Of a DNA stretch of 64,000 nt, positions 1 to 8,242 are shown piece after piece. The number at the start of each line of letters is the position of its first letter. Positions within the stretch are counted from its first letter, which is position 1. Position numbers and translations under genes: made by a program. The notes under the pieces were generated by a model. That model was given only the letters and a program-made list of their open reading frames with translations. It made no database searches and was not told the DNA's origin. This stretch comes from Micromonospora sp. DSM 45708 (lineage in GTDB: Bacteria > Actinomycetota > Actinomycetes > Mycobacteriales > Micromonosporaceae), in the NCBI RefSeq assembly GCF_039566955.1, contig NZ_CP154796.1, forward strand, positions 6,200,001 to 6,264,000. Reading direction: 5' to 3'.

Positions 1-1025
1 GACCGGATCATGCCGATCAGCTCGTGCAGGTTGGACCGGTGCCGGGCGCCGGCCGAGGAGATGACGTTCTCCTCCAGCATGATCGAGCCCAGGTCGTCCA
101 CGCCCATGTGCAGCGCGAGCTGCCCGACGTCCTTGCCCGTGGTCAGCCAGGACGCCTGGAGGTGCGGCACCGTCTCGAAGAAGAGCCGGGCCACCGCGAC
201 CAGACGCAGGTACTCCAGCGAGGTGGCCTGGGTGCGGCCCTTCAGGTGGTTGTTCTCCGGCTGGTACGTCCACGGGATGAAGGCCCGGAAGCCGCCGGTG
301 CGGTCCTGCACGTCCCGGATCATCCGCAGGTGCTCGATGCGCTCCGCGTTGGTCTCGCCGGTGCCCATCATCATGGTCGCCGTCGACTCCAGGCCCTGCC
401 GGTGCGCCAGCTCCATCACCTCGAGCCAACGCGCGCCCGACTCCTTCAGCGGCGCGATCGCCTTGCGCGGCCGGTCCGGCAGCATCTCGGCGCCGGCGCC
501 GGCGATCGAGTCCAGGCCGGCCGCCTTGATCCGGGCGATGGCCTCGTCGAGGCTCACGCCGGAGACCTTCGCCATGTGCAGGATCTCGCTCGGGCCGATC
601 GAGTGGATGGCGAGCTGCGGGTAGGCCCGCTTGACCGAGGAGAACAGCTCCTCGTAGTAGTCCACGCCGTAGTCCGGGTGGTGCCCGCCCTGGAGCATGA
701 CCTGGGTGGCGCCCAGCTCGACCGCCTCGCCGCAACGGCGCAGGATCTCCTCGGTCGGGTGGGTCCAGCCTTCGGCGTGCTTGGGGGCCCGGTAGAACGC
801 GCAGAACTTGCACGCCGTCACGCAGACGTTCGTGTAGTTGATGTTTCGGTCGATCAGGTACGTGACGATGTTGTCCGGGTACCGGCGCCGTCGTACCGCG
901 TCGGCCGCCTCGCCCAGCGCGTGGAAGGGCGCCTCGGTGTAGAGCAGCAGCGCCTCCTCGGGCGTGATCCGCCCGCCGTCCGCGCCGCGCTGCAGGATGT
1001 CGTCGATCTCCCGGCTCACCGTCAC
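1..1025 (-). CDS. mqnC: Cyclic dehypoxanthinyl futalosine synthase MqnC (3' end cut by window edge)
   Basis: Radical SAM enzyme of the futalosine menaquinone pathway; the family cyclises dehypoxanthine futalosine to its cyclic form in the cytoplasm. The reverse strand reads open from GTG at 1025 to the window edge, about 341 codons, so roughly the last 50 residues of a ~390-residue family member are missing. The [4Fe-4S] cluster motif CVTACKFC lies at residues 68-75. The tracts VMLQGGHHPDYG, GAGAEMLPDRPRK and FIPWTYQPENN match MqnC rather than MqnE. A second GTG at 1019 is a possible start; neither has a strong ribosome binding site. mqnA and mqnE lie elsewhere in the window, so the pathway is dispersed. 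Confidence 0.93.
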   Translation of the reverse strand, partial: MTVSREIDDILQRGADGGRITPEEALLLYTEAPFHALGEAADAVRRRRYPDNIVTYLIDRNINYTNVCVTACKFCAFYRAPKHAEGWTHPTEEILRRCGEAVELGATQVMLQGGHHPDYGVDYYEELFSSVKRAYPQLAIHSIGPSEILHMAKVSGVSLDEAIARIKAAGLDSIAGAGAEMLPDRPRKAIAPLKESGARWLEVMELAHRQGLESTATMMMGTGETNAERIEHLRMIRDVQDRTGGFRAFIPWTYQPENNHLKGRTQATSLEYLRLVAVARLFFETVPHLQASWLTTGKDVGQLALHMGVDDLGSIMLEENVISSAGARHRSNLHELIGMIR

Positions 1026-1083
1026 GTCACCGAGCCTACGTCGGGCCGGAACCGACCCGTCAGCCCCATGCGGGACCAGTCGG

Positions 1084-1161
1084 TTCTGGTACACGACTCC
1101 CTCAAGTCGTGTACCAGAAAGGCGCTCCGTGCACCAGAAAGCGATAGGGTGTACCTGAAAG
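1084..1161 (+). promoter_or_regulatory. Phased direct and inverted repeats (operator array) before the AlbA_2 gene
   Basis: Three near-identical 13-mers start exactly 20 bp apart: GTGTACCAGAAAG at 1109, GTGCACCAGAAAG at 1129 and GTGTACCTGAAAG at 1149. An inverted copy lies at 1084-1098 and forms a perfect 15-bp inverted repeat with 1105-1119 around a 6-nt spacer. A TANNNT-type -10 candidate (TAGGGT, 1145-1150) lies within the array. The 20-bp period would place the sites on one DNA face, as expected for a cooperative binding site. Autoregulation by the downstream gene product is inferred. Confidence 0.72.
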
Positions 1162-1187
1162 CAAGCGACCACTCCGGATGGGGGACG

Positions 1188-2948
1188 ATGAACTCGTCCG
1201 AGCTGAGAGATCTCCTGGTCGAGCTGCGCCACCTGGGCAACGACCACGCTTCGTGCGAGGTCAAGCGGGCGCGGGGCGGACTACCGGCCAGCGTGTGGGA
1301 GACGGTCAGCGCCTTCGCCAACGCCAGCGGCGGCTTCCTGATCCTGGGGATCGACGAGCGGAACGGGTTCGAGGTCACCGGCATCCGCGAACCCGGCCTG
1401 ATGGAAGCAGCCCTCGGCGCCATCTGCGCTGAGATGGAACCACCGGTTCGCGCCCAGATCACTACGGTCGAACTTGACGGCGAAATGGTAGTGATCTGCG
1501 AGATACCGCAACTCGCCCGCGACCAGCGACCGTGTTACAAACGCAACCTCGGCCCGTGGGCCGGCTCTCGCATCCGAGTCAGTGACGGCGACCGCCGACT
1601 GACGGACTACGAGGTGGCGGTCCTCCTGGCCAATCGCTCCGACCAGAGGCACGACATCGCGCCGGTGCCGAGCGCCTCACTGGCGGACCTTGACGAAGAC
1701 CTCATCCAGGCTTTTCTCCGGCGTATCCGGCAGACGAAGGGCGAGATCTTCCGCCGGGTGTCCGACGAGCGGGCCCTGACCATGCTCAATGTGCTGACCC
1801 ACCATGAGGCATCACTGGTGCCGACCCTGGCCGGCTTGCTCGTCTTCGGCATCTACCCGCAGACGTTCGAGCCCCAACTCGGGATCACATTCGTCGCCTA
1901 CCCGGCCAACTCGGCTGGCGCCCTGGGGCCGATGGGTGAGCGGTTCACCGAGAACCAGGCGATCGACGGCTCCATCCCGGTACTGGTGGCGGAATGCGTC
2001 CGCATCCTCAAGCGGAACATGAAGCGACGCAGCGTCATCACCGGCATCTACCGGGTCGAGGAGTGGGAGTACCCCGAGGAGGTCCTCCGCGAAGCCTTGG
2101 TCAACGCCTTGGTTCACCGCGACTACAGCGAGTTCGCGAGAGGCATGCAGGTCCAAGTCGAGATGTATCCCGACCGCCTGCTGATCAGGAACCCTGGCGG
2201 TCTGTTCGGTCCGGTCGAGGTCGGCTCGCTGGGAACCGTCACTGTCACTTCGTCCCGAAACCGGGCGCTACTGAAGATCTTGGAGGACACTCCCTTCGGA
2301 GACGGCCACATGGTCTGCGAGAACCGCGGCACTGGTATCGCCCGAATTCGGATGGCGCTGGCCGAGGCAGGTATGGAACAGCCACGGTTCAACGACGACA
2401 TCTCACTCTTCTCGGTTGAGTTCCCCAATCACACGCTCCTCGACGAGGAAGCGATCAGCTGGTTGGGATCGCTGGGCAGGGGGCCGCTGAGCCGGTCGCA
2501 AATGGCAGCCCTGGTGGTGATGCGCAACGGAACGACGATGACCAACAGCGGCTATCGCGCCACGACCGGAGTCCCGGACAGCAGGGTCGCGAGTCGAGAA
2601 CTGAGGGATCTCGTGGACCGCGGGCTCGTCACCCTGCACGGGTCGGGCGGCGGCGCAATCTACCAAATTGCAGTTGGCAGCGTACCGAATCTGTTTGAGA
2701 TCTCCGAGATTCCGCCACCGCCGACCGCACCGAGTCCAGCAGCCTCCGAAAAGGCGTCGTCCAACGAGACGGCGATCTTGTCGGCGCTCGGCGGTGCGCG
2801 CCTCACACGTGCGGAGTTGCAGGCGGCCACCGGGTTGAAACCACACCAGGTGTCGCACGCGCTTCGGTTGCTTCGGGCGCACGGTCTGGTCCGGATGATC
2901 GGCCAGGCCAGGCTGCGCACCACTCGCTACGAGCGCGTACCTGACTGA
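1188..2948 (+). CDS. AlbA_2 (Schlafen-type) DNA-binding / HATPase regulator
   Basis: A 586-residue protein. The N-terminal ~130 residues (CEVKRARGGLP, FANASGGFLILGIDE) match the AlbA_2/Schlafen putative DNA-binding domain. The middle part, with REALVNALVHRDYSE, IRNPGGLFG and ENRGTGIARI, matches the GHKL-type ATP-binding region of this family. The C-terminus (TRAELQAATGLKPHQVSHALRLLR) looks like a winged helix. The ATG at 1188 was chosen for GGGGGAC just upstream and because it starts the AlbA_2 domain; the frame stays open further upstream only as an antisense shadow of mqnC. Relatives are annotated as transcriptional regulators or helicase-like proteins, and some occur near defence genes. 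Function is unproven. The repeat array upstream suggests self-regulation. Confidence 0.88.
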   Translation: MNSSELRDLLVELRHLGNDHASCEVKRARGGLPASVWETVSAFANASGGFLILGIDERNGFEVTGIREPGLMEAALGAICAEMEPPVRAQITTVELDGEMVVICEIPQLARDQRPCYKRNLGPWAGSRIRVSDGDRRLTDYEVAVLLANRSDQRHDIAPVPSASLADLDEDLIQAFLRRIRQTKGEIFRRVSDERALTMLNVLTHHEASLVPTLAGLLVFGIYPQTFEPQLGITFVAYPANSAGALGPMGERFTENQAIDGSIPVLVAECVRILKRNMKRRSVITGIYRVEEWEYPEEVLREALVNALVHRDYSEFARGMQVQVEMYPDRLLIRNPGGLFGPVEVGSLGTVTVTSSRNRALLKILEDTPFGDGHMVCENRGTGIARIRMALAEAGMEQPRFNDDISLFSVEFPNHTLLDEEAISWLGSLGRGPLSRSQMAALVVMRNGTTMTNSGYRATTGVPDSRVASRELRDLVDRGLVTLHGSGGGAIYQIAVGSVPNLFEISEIPPPPTAPSPAASEKASSNETAILSALGGARLTRAELQAATGLKPHQVSHALRLLRAHGLVRMIGQARLRTTRYERVPD

Positions 2949-3103
2949 CGCCGAACGGTCGGGAACGGCACGTCAGCCCGCGTCAGCCGCCGAGCCGGGC
3001 GTCGCGGTCCACGGGCCGACCAGACGTCCGCTTCCGGCCCCATCCGTCGGACCGCGAACCGGACGCGACGCGGCCACCCGCACCGGCGCACACGCTCGTG
3101 GCG

Positions 3104-4225
3104 TCACGCGTCGTAGTCGACCGTCAATCGGTCGGTCACCGGGCTGGACTGGCAGGTCAGGACGTAGCCGGCGGCCACCTCGTCCGGCTCCAGCGCGTAG
3201 TTGCGGGCCATCGTCACCTCACCGGAGGTGACCCGGGCCCGGCAGGTCGAGCAGACCCCACCCTTGCACGCGTACGGCAGCTCGCCCCGCACCCGGAGCG
3301 CGGCGTCCAGCACCCGCTCGTCCCGGCGCATGGTGAAACTCGACGAGCGCCCGTCCAGCACGATCGTCACCTCGGCGCCCGCGCCCGGCTGCTCGACCGG
3401 GCGGCGCACCGGCTCCGGCGGGGCGTCCACGTGGAACAGCTCGGTGTGCACCGCCGCGTCCGGCACCCCGCGCCCGGCCAGCACCGCCTTGGCGTCCACC
3501 ACCATGCCGTACGGGCCGCAGAGGAACCACTCCTCGATCTCGTCGCCCGGCACGACGGTGTCCAGCAGCCGGGTCAGCCGGTCCGCGTCGATCCGCCCGG
3601 ACAGCAGCGCCGACTCGCCCATCTCGCGGCTCAACACGTGCACCAGGTGCAGCCGGGTCGGATAGCGGTCCTTCAGGTCGGCCAGCTCCTCGGCGAACAT
3701 CACCGTGTTCGCCGTGCGGTTGCCGTACACCAGGGTGAAGGTGCTCCGCGGCTCGACGGCCAGCGCGGTCGCGACCAGGCCGAGCACTGGCGTGATGCCG
3801 GAACCGGCGACCACCGCGCCGTAGCGGCGGACCCGGTCCGGCGCGAACGCGGAAGTGAAGTGCCCGAGCGGCGGCAGCACCTCGACGGTGTCGCCGTCGC
3901 GCAGCGCGCCGCAGGCGTACGCGGAGAACGCCCCGCCCGGGACCTCGCGCACCCCGATCCGCAGCCGGCCGTGCCGGGCCAGCTCGTCGGGGGTGGAACA
4001 GATCGAGTACGACCGCCGCGCCTCCGCGGACTCCGGGTCGTCGGCGACGGCCGGGCGGCGGACCGTGAGGTGCTGCCCGGCGGAGAACGCGAACGTCTCC
4101 CGCAGCTCCGCCGGCACCGCGAAGGTGATCGACACGGAGTCGTCGGTGAGCCGGTCGACGGCGGCGACCGGCAGCGGGTGGAAGACCGGCCGGCGGCGGA
4201 CGGGCCGGGTGATGGTGACAGTCAC
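3104..4225 (-). CDS. paaE: Phenylacetyl-CoA epoxidase reductase subunit PaaE
   Basis: A 373-residue electron-transfer flavoprotein that passes NADPH electrons to the PaaA diiron centre. The ferredoxin-reductase fold comes first: RSYSICS is the FAD-binding motif, GSGITPVLGLV lies in the NAD(P)-binding part and FLCGPYGMV near its end. A plant-type 2Fe-2S domain follows, with CKGGVCSTC and a fourth Cys in VLTCQSS. The GTG start at 4225 overlaps the paaD stop (GTGA), showing translational coupling. It is the last gene of the paaABCDE operon. No paaK, paaG or paaZ gene lies beside it, so the rest of the phenylacetate route must be elsewhere. Confidence 0.95.
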   Translation of the reverse strand: MTVTITRPVRRRPVFHPLPVAAVDRLTDDSVSITFAVPAELRETFAFSAGQHLTVRRPAVADDPESAEARRSYSICSTPDELARHGRLRIGVREVPGGAFSAYACGALRDGDTVEVLPPLGHFTSAFAPDRVRRYGAVVAGSGITPVLGLVATALAVEPRSTFTLVYGNRTANTVMFAEELADLKDRYPTRLHLVHVLSREMGESALLSGRIDADRLTRLLDTVVPGDEIEEWFLCGPYGMVVDAKAVLAGRGVPDAAVHTELFHVDAPPEPVRRPVEQPGAGAEVTIVLDGRSSSFTMRRDERVLDAALRVRGELPYACKGGVCSTCRARVTSGEVTMARNYALEPDEVAAGYVLTCQSSPVTDRLTVDYDA

Positions 4226-4695
4226 AGCGCCTTCAGGTGGTCGAAGGGTTCGGCGCAGGAGCGGCAGCGCCACAGCGCCTTGCAGGCGGTGGAGCCGAAC
4301 CGGCTGACCTGCGTGGTCTCCGGTGATCCGCAGCGCGGGCAGCGGACCGTCAGGGTCAGCGGCACCACCGTGTCGTCGCCACGCGGGGCGGGCGGGGCGA
4401 TGCCGGCGGCGGCCAGCTTGGCCCGGCCGGCGGCGGAGATCCAGTCGGTGGACCAGGCCGGCGCGTAGACGGTGCGGACCTCGGCGTCCGGGTGCCCGGC
4501 GGTGGCGAGCGCGCGGCGGATGTCCGCGCGGATCACGTCCATGGCCGGGCAGCCGGTGTAGGTGGGGGTGATGGTGACGACGACCCGGCCGGTGGCCGGC
4601 TCCTCCTCGACCGCGCGCAGGATGCCCAGCTCGTCGATGGTGATCACCCGGATCTCCGGGTCCACCACCGCCGCCACGGCCTCCCGCGCGTTCAC
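4222..4695 (-). CDS. paaD: Phenylacetate degradation protein PaaD
   Basis: A 157-residue protein related to MIP18/SufT (DUF59), thought to help mature the iron centres of the phenylacetyl-CoA epoxidase. The N-terminus (VVDPEIRVITIDELGILR) is the DUF59 part, and PTYTGCPAMDVI carries its conserved Cys. The C-terminus has a zinc-ribbon-like set: CPRCGS, a Cys in STACKAL and CRSC. The GTG start at 4695 overlaps the paaC stop codon. Length fits the family. Confidence 0.93.
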   Translation of the reverse strand: MNAREAVAAVVDPEIRVITIDELGILRAVEEEPATGRVVVTITPTYTGCPAMDVIRADIRRALATAGHPDAEVRTVYAPAWSTDWISAAGRAKLAAAGIAPPAPRGDDTVVPLTLTVRCPRCGSPETTQVSRFGSTACKALWRCRSCAEPFDHLKAL

Positions 4696-5417
4696 CAGTT
4701 GGCTCCGGGGTGGGCGCGGTGCAGCACCTGCATCTCGGCGAGCAGGTAGGAGAGGTGCTCGGTGTGCACGCCGTCCCGGCCACCGCCGGGCGTCCAGCGC
4801 GTCTCCGGGCGGGTCAGCGTGGCCTCGTCCAGCACCGCGGCCACGGTGGCGTCGAAGCCGGCCCGCAGCGTGGCCGGGTCGACCGGCGCGGCCGGGTCGG
4901 GGGTGAACAGCTCGTGGACGTACGGCCAGACCTGGTCGACCGCGTCCTGCATGCGACGGTGCGACTCGTCGGTGCCGTCGCCGAGGCGCTTCACCCAGAG
5001 CGAGGCGTGGTCCAGGTGGTACGCGGACTCCTTGCGCGCCTTCGCACCGACCGCGGCCAGCCGGTCGTCGCCGCAGCCGGCCAGCGCGGTGTAGAGCGGA
5101 AGCTGCCAGGCGGCCAGGAGGAACAGTTTCGCCATGGTCACCGCGAAGTCGCCGTTGGGCAGCTCGACCAGCAGGCAGTTGCGGAACTCGCGGTCGTCGC
5201 GCAGGTACGCCAGGTCGTCCTCGTCCCGGCCGGCGCCCTCCAGCTCGCCCGCGTAGGTGAGCAGCAGCCGGGCCGCGCCCAACTGGTCGAGGGCGATGTT
5301 GGCCAGCGCGATGTCCTCCTCCATCTCGGGTGCGCGGGAGGTCCACTCGCCGAGCCGCTGCGCCGCGATCAGCGCGTCGTCGCCGAGGGCGAGCGTGAAG
5401 TCGAAGACGGTCGTCAC
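4692..5417 (-). CDS. paaC: Phenylacetyl-CoA epoxidase structural subunit PaaC
   Basis: A 241-residue ferritin-like protein that pairs with PaaA in the ring-1,2-epoxidase. Helical tracts such as LGDDALIAAQRLGEW, ALANIALDQLGAARLLL and ARKESAYHLDHASLWV are characteristic. The GTG start at 5417 lies inside the paaB stop (GTGA), so translation is probably coupled. PaaC keeps the four-helix fold but is not the catalytic diiron subunit in the family. Confidence 0.94.
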   Translation of the reverse strand: MTTVFDFTLALGDDALIAAQRLGEWTSRAPEMEEDIALANIALDQLGAARLLLTYAGELEGAGRDEDDLAYLRDDREFRNCLLVELPNGDFAVTMAKLFLLAAWQLPLYTALAGCGDDRLAAVGAKARKESAYHLDHASLWVKRLGDGTDESHRRMQDAVDQVWPYVHELFTPDPAAPVDPATLRAGFDATVAAVLDEATLTRPETRWTPGGGRDGVHTEHLSYLLAEMQVLHRAHPGANW

Positions 5418-5815
5418 AGGTGGGCCACCCCGTCCGGCACCTCGTAGAACGTCGGGTGGCGGTAGACCTTGTCGGCCGCCGGGTCGAAGAACGCGTCCTT
5501 CTCGTCCGGGCTGGACGCGGTGATCGCGCCCGCCGGCACCACCCAGATGGAGACCCCCTCCTGGCGGCGGGTGTAGAGGTCGCGGGCGTTGCGCAGCGCC
5601 AACTCGGCGTCGGGCGCGTGCAGGCTGCCGACGTGGGTGTGCGACAGGCCGCGCCGGGCCCGCACGAAGACCTCCCACAGGGGCGAGGACTGGCTGGTCA
5701 TGCCGAGCCGACTGGGCATGCCCTCACGGCCCTCGCTTCGCTCGGTGCGTTCGGTCATGCCGAGCCGACCGGGCATGCCCTCACGGCCCTCGCTTCGCTC
5801 GGTGCGTTCGGTCAT
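5414..5815 (-). CDS. paaB: Phenylacetyl-CoA epoxidase subunit PaaB with a duplicated N-terminal extension
   Basis: The conserved PaaB domain is 95 residues, beginning at the ATG at 5701 ([16 protein letters not shown]). The frame stays open to an ATG at 5815 that overlaps the paaA stop (ATGA), the same coupling used by the other genes of the operon. Between these codons lie two 19-codon copies, differing by one base, which read [15 protein letters not shown] followed by [G/S]RLG. Translation from 5815 gives 133 residues with a 38-residue extension absent from typical PaaB (about 95). Each copy carries its own ATG, so 5758 and 5701 are also possible starts. PaaB is a small subunit that links PaaAC assemblies. 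Confidence 0.85.
   Translation of the reverse strand: MTERTERSEGREGMPGRLGMTERTERSEGREGMPSRLGMTSQSSPLWEVFVRARRGLSHTHVGSLHAPDAELALRNARDLYTRRQEGVSIWVVPAGAITASSPDEKDAFFDPAADKVYRHPTFYEVPDGVAHL
5701..5815 (-). repeat. 57-bp tandem duplication at the paaA/paaB junction
   Basis: Two adjacent 57-bp units (5815-5759 and 5758-5702, reverse strand) differ at one position (GGT versus AGT codon). Each begins with ATGACC, the same hexamer that starts the native paaB frame at 5701. Inside each is the short palindrome-like tract CGAGCGAAGCGAGGG. Length is a multiple of three, so the paaB frame is preserved. Confidence 0.9.
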
Positions 5816-6879
5816 GCCGCCACCGGTTCCTTCCGCTCCGCCCGCTTCGCGGCGTACGCCGCGGCGGCCTCCCGTACCCACGCGCCGTCGGCGTGGGCCC
5901 GCTGCCGGTGCGCCATCCGCTCCCGGTTGCACGGCCCGTCACCCTTGATGACCCGCATCAGCTCGGCGTAGTCGGGCTGGGTGTAGTCGTGCGCCTGCCG
6001 CTCGTCGTTCCAACGCAGGTCCGGGTCGGGGATGGTCAGGCCGAGCACCTCAGCCTGGCCGACGCACATGTCGACGAAACGCTGGCGCAGCTCGTCGTTG
6101 GAGAAGCGCTTGATCTTCCAGCTCATCGACTGCGCGCTGTGCGTGGAGTCGCCGTCCGGCGGGCCGAACATCGCCAGGGACGGGTACCACCAGCGGTCGA
6201 TCGCGTCCTGGGCCATCGCCTTCTGGCCTCCGGTGCCGTGCGCCAGCGTGTGCAGGATCTCGTAGCCCTGGCGCTGGTGGAACGACTCCTCCTTGCAGAC
6301 CCGGATCATGGCGCGGGCGTACGGACCGTAGGAGCAGCGGCACAGCGGCACCTGGTTGACGATCGCGGCGCCGTCCACCAGCCAGCCGATGGCGCCCACG
6401 TCGGCCCAGGTGAGCGTCGGGTAGTTGAAGATCGAGCTGTACTTCTGCCGGCCGTCGAGCAGCAGCTCCACCAGCTCGTCGCGGCTGATGCCGAGCGTCT
6501 CGGCCGCCGCGTAGAGGTAGAGCCCGTGGCCGGCCTCGTCCTGCACCTTGGCCAGCAGGATGGCCTTGCGCTTGAGCGAGGGGGCCCGGCTGATCCAGTT
6601 CCCCTCCGGCTGCATGCCGATGATCTCGGAGTGGGCGTGCTGGGCGATCTGCCGGATCAGCGTCTTCCGGTACGCCTCGGGCATCCAGTCCCGGGGTTCG
6701 ATCTTCTGGTCGGCGTCGATCACGTCGGCGAAGTACGCCTCGAAGTCCTCGTCCGGCCCCGGGCCGCCCCGGCGGGCCCGCGCCGCGGCCTCGCGCAGCG
6801 CTGCCTCCGCGGCTTCCACCTCGCCGAGCAGGCCGCCGCCCGGAGCGTCCTCGGGCGGGGCGAAATCGTTGCCATACAT
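5812..6879 (-). CDS. paaA: Phenylacetyl-CoA 1,2-epoxidase catalytic subunit PaaA
   Basis: A 355-residue ferritin-like diiron monooxygenase subunit. Metal-ligand tracts are visible: [13 protein letters not shown] and [12 protein letters not shown], each carrying the ExxH-type ligands, plus [17 protein letters not shown]. It epoxidises the aromatic ring of phenylacetyl-CoA using O2. The ATG at 6879 starts [11 protein letters not shown]; a longer reading to 7155 runs into the promoter region and lacks homology. It is the first gene of the operon, with stop and next start overlapping. Confidence 0.95.
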   Translation of the reverse strand: MYGNDFAPPEDAPGGGLLGEVEAAEAALREAAARARRGGPGPDEDFEAYFADVIDADQKIEPRDWMPEAYRKTLIRQIAQHAHSEIIGMQPEGNWISRAPSLKRKAILLAKVQDEAGHGLYLYAAAETLGISRDELVELLLDGRQKYSSIFNYPTLTWADVGAIGWLVDGAAIVNQVPLCRCSYGPYARAMIRVCKEESFHQRQGYEILHTLAHGTGGQKAMAQDAIDRWWYPSLAMFGPPDGDSTHSAQSMSWKIKRFSNDELRQRFVDMCVGQAEVLGLTIPDPDLRWNDERQAHDYTQPDYAELMRVIKGDGPCNRERMAHRQRAHADGAWVREAAAAYAAKRAERKEPVAA

Positions 6880-7249
6880 GAGGCCAGTGTTACAGCTCGC
6901 GACGGATGACACCAGAGGGTGTAACAGGATTCCGCAGCGAGCTTCCGTGGCCGCACGGAATCCGACAGCGGTCGCCCCTGAGCTGGGGAAATGGTTGTGA
7001 CGTCGACCACTTGCCGAAAACGAAACCTCCCAAGGCGGGCATATCTGCTCAATATCCCGCCGATCTGGCGAGTCGCCGGGTGTCGGGATCTGGCGGAAAG
7101 CCAGTCCGGAAGTAGACTTCCCCCGGCACACCGATCGGCTGCCGTTGATCGCCACCGCCCCAGGCCACCGTCCCCCGGCCTCGTGGTGATCGGGCCGAAC
7201 ACATGCGGAAGCCGGTCCCCCCGGCCATACATCTGGAGTTCACCCACTC
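6880..7249. promoter_or_regulatory. Divergent control region between paaA and a secreted hydrolase
   Basis: No gene is seen in these 370 bases. Two inverted repeats stand out. TGTTACA (6888-6894) faces TGTAACA (6920-6926) directly upstream of paaA, overlapping GACACC...GGTGT. GGCGGGCATAT (7034-7044) faces ATATCCCGCC (7052-7061) with one bulged base. The first is well placed for a paa repressor and the second for control of either gene. Neither matches a paa operator that I can name. Confidence 0.45.
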
Positions 7250-8242
7250 ATGCGACCTCGCGTGACCATGGTGCTCGCCGTCGTGGCAGTGCTCGTCGGC
7301 GGCGGCATGCTGGTGCCCGCCGCGTACGCGCAGCTCTCCGGCGGAGACAGCCCGAGCAGCCTCGGCGGCTTCGGCGGCGGCACCGAGCAGGTGCCGGCGC
7401 CCGCCCCGAGCACGCCCCCGCCCCCGACGCTGGCCGACGCCCCCGTCTCGGTGAGCTTCAAGGGCGAGTTCTTCTCCTGGTCGCTGATGGACCGCAAGAC
7501 CGGTGCCGTCACCGGCGCGAAGAACATGAGCCAGACCAGCTCCACCGAGTCGATGCTCAAGACCTGGATCGTCGCGGACTACCTGCGCCAGCTCGGCGAC
7601 AAGGAGCCCACCGCCGCGCTCAGGAAGGCGGCGAGCGTGGCCATCCGGGACAGCAACGACGACGGGGCGAATGCGGTCTACCGGGCGGCCGGCGGGTCGT
7701 ACAAGAAGCAGCCGGGCAACAAGCTGAACCCGGTGCTCCAACGCGCCGTCAAGATCTGCGGTCTGACCGACACCAAGGCGGGCACCGTGCCCTCCTACGA
7801 GGGCTGGTGGAGCTTCACCCAGATGTCCCCCCGGGACGCGGTCCGGCTCGGCGACTGCATCGCCGACGGCAAGGCCGCCGGCCCCAAGTGGACGAAGTGG
7901 CTCCTCGACGAGATGGCGAACGTCCGCGGCAGCATCAAGAGCCAGCAGGCGAAGTCCGGCGGCGGCAAGTGGGGCATCGTCGACGGCCTCCCCGCCTCGA
8001 TCACGTCGCAGGGCCCGGTGCACATCAAGAACGGCTGGACCCGGCTCGTCTACGACAACAACTGGCACGTCAACTGCCTGGCCGTCACCGACCAGTGGAG
8101 TCTCGCGGTGATGATGCGCTATCCGGGCAGCGCCGGCCTGTCGTACGGCTCGAAGGTGTGCGCGAGCGTCGCCACGCAGCTCGTCACCCCGCAGCCCGGC
8201 GCCGCCCTGAAGGTGCCGCAGCAGCCGGTCGGGAAGCTCTGA
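7250..8242 (+). CDS. Secreted class A beta-lactamase-like serine hydrolase (copy 1)
   Basis: A 330-residue exported protein. An N-terminal signal segment (MVLAVVAVLVGGGMLVPAAYA) is followed by a proline-rich linker. The active-site tetrad SMLK (Ser101, Lys104) fits SxxK. IRDSNDDGAN is at the SDN position and IKNGW resembles the KTG motif, so all three class A landmarks are present in degenerate form. The family includes beta-lactamases, DD-peptidases and non-enzymatic homologues. The linker and lack of a typical lactamase omega loop argue against calling resistance. It overlaps the next gene by one base (TGATG). Confidence 0.82.
   Translation: MRPRVTMVLAVVAVLVGGGMLVPAAYAQLSGGDSPSSLGGFGGGTEQVPAPAPSTPPPPTLADAPVSVSFKGEFFSWSLMDRKTGAVTGAKNMSQTSSTESMLKTWIVADYLRQLGDKEPTAALRKAASVAIRDSNDDGANAVYRAAGGSYKKQPGNKLNPVLQRAVKICGLTDTKAGTVPSYEGWWSFTQMSPRDAVRLGDCIADGKAAGPKWTKWLLDEMANVRGSIKSQQAKSGGGKWGIVDGLPASITSQGPVHIKNGWTRLVYDNNWHVNCLAVTDQWSLAVMMRYPGSAGLSYGSKVCASVATQLVTPQPGAALKVPQQPVGKL

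Noticed and set aside
24..1187. N-terminal half of a 974-codon plus-strand open frame
   Set aside because: It is antisense to mqnC, whose radical SAM motif is unmistakable. The real AlbA_2 gene begins at 1188.
1804..2882. Several 70-160 codon frames inside the AlbA_2 gene
   Set aside because: They are out-of-frame shadows of one continuous protein with conserved domains.
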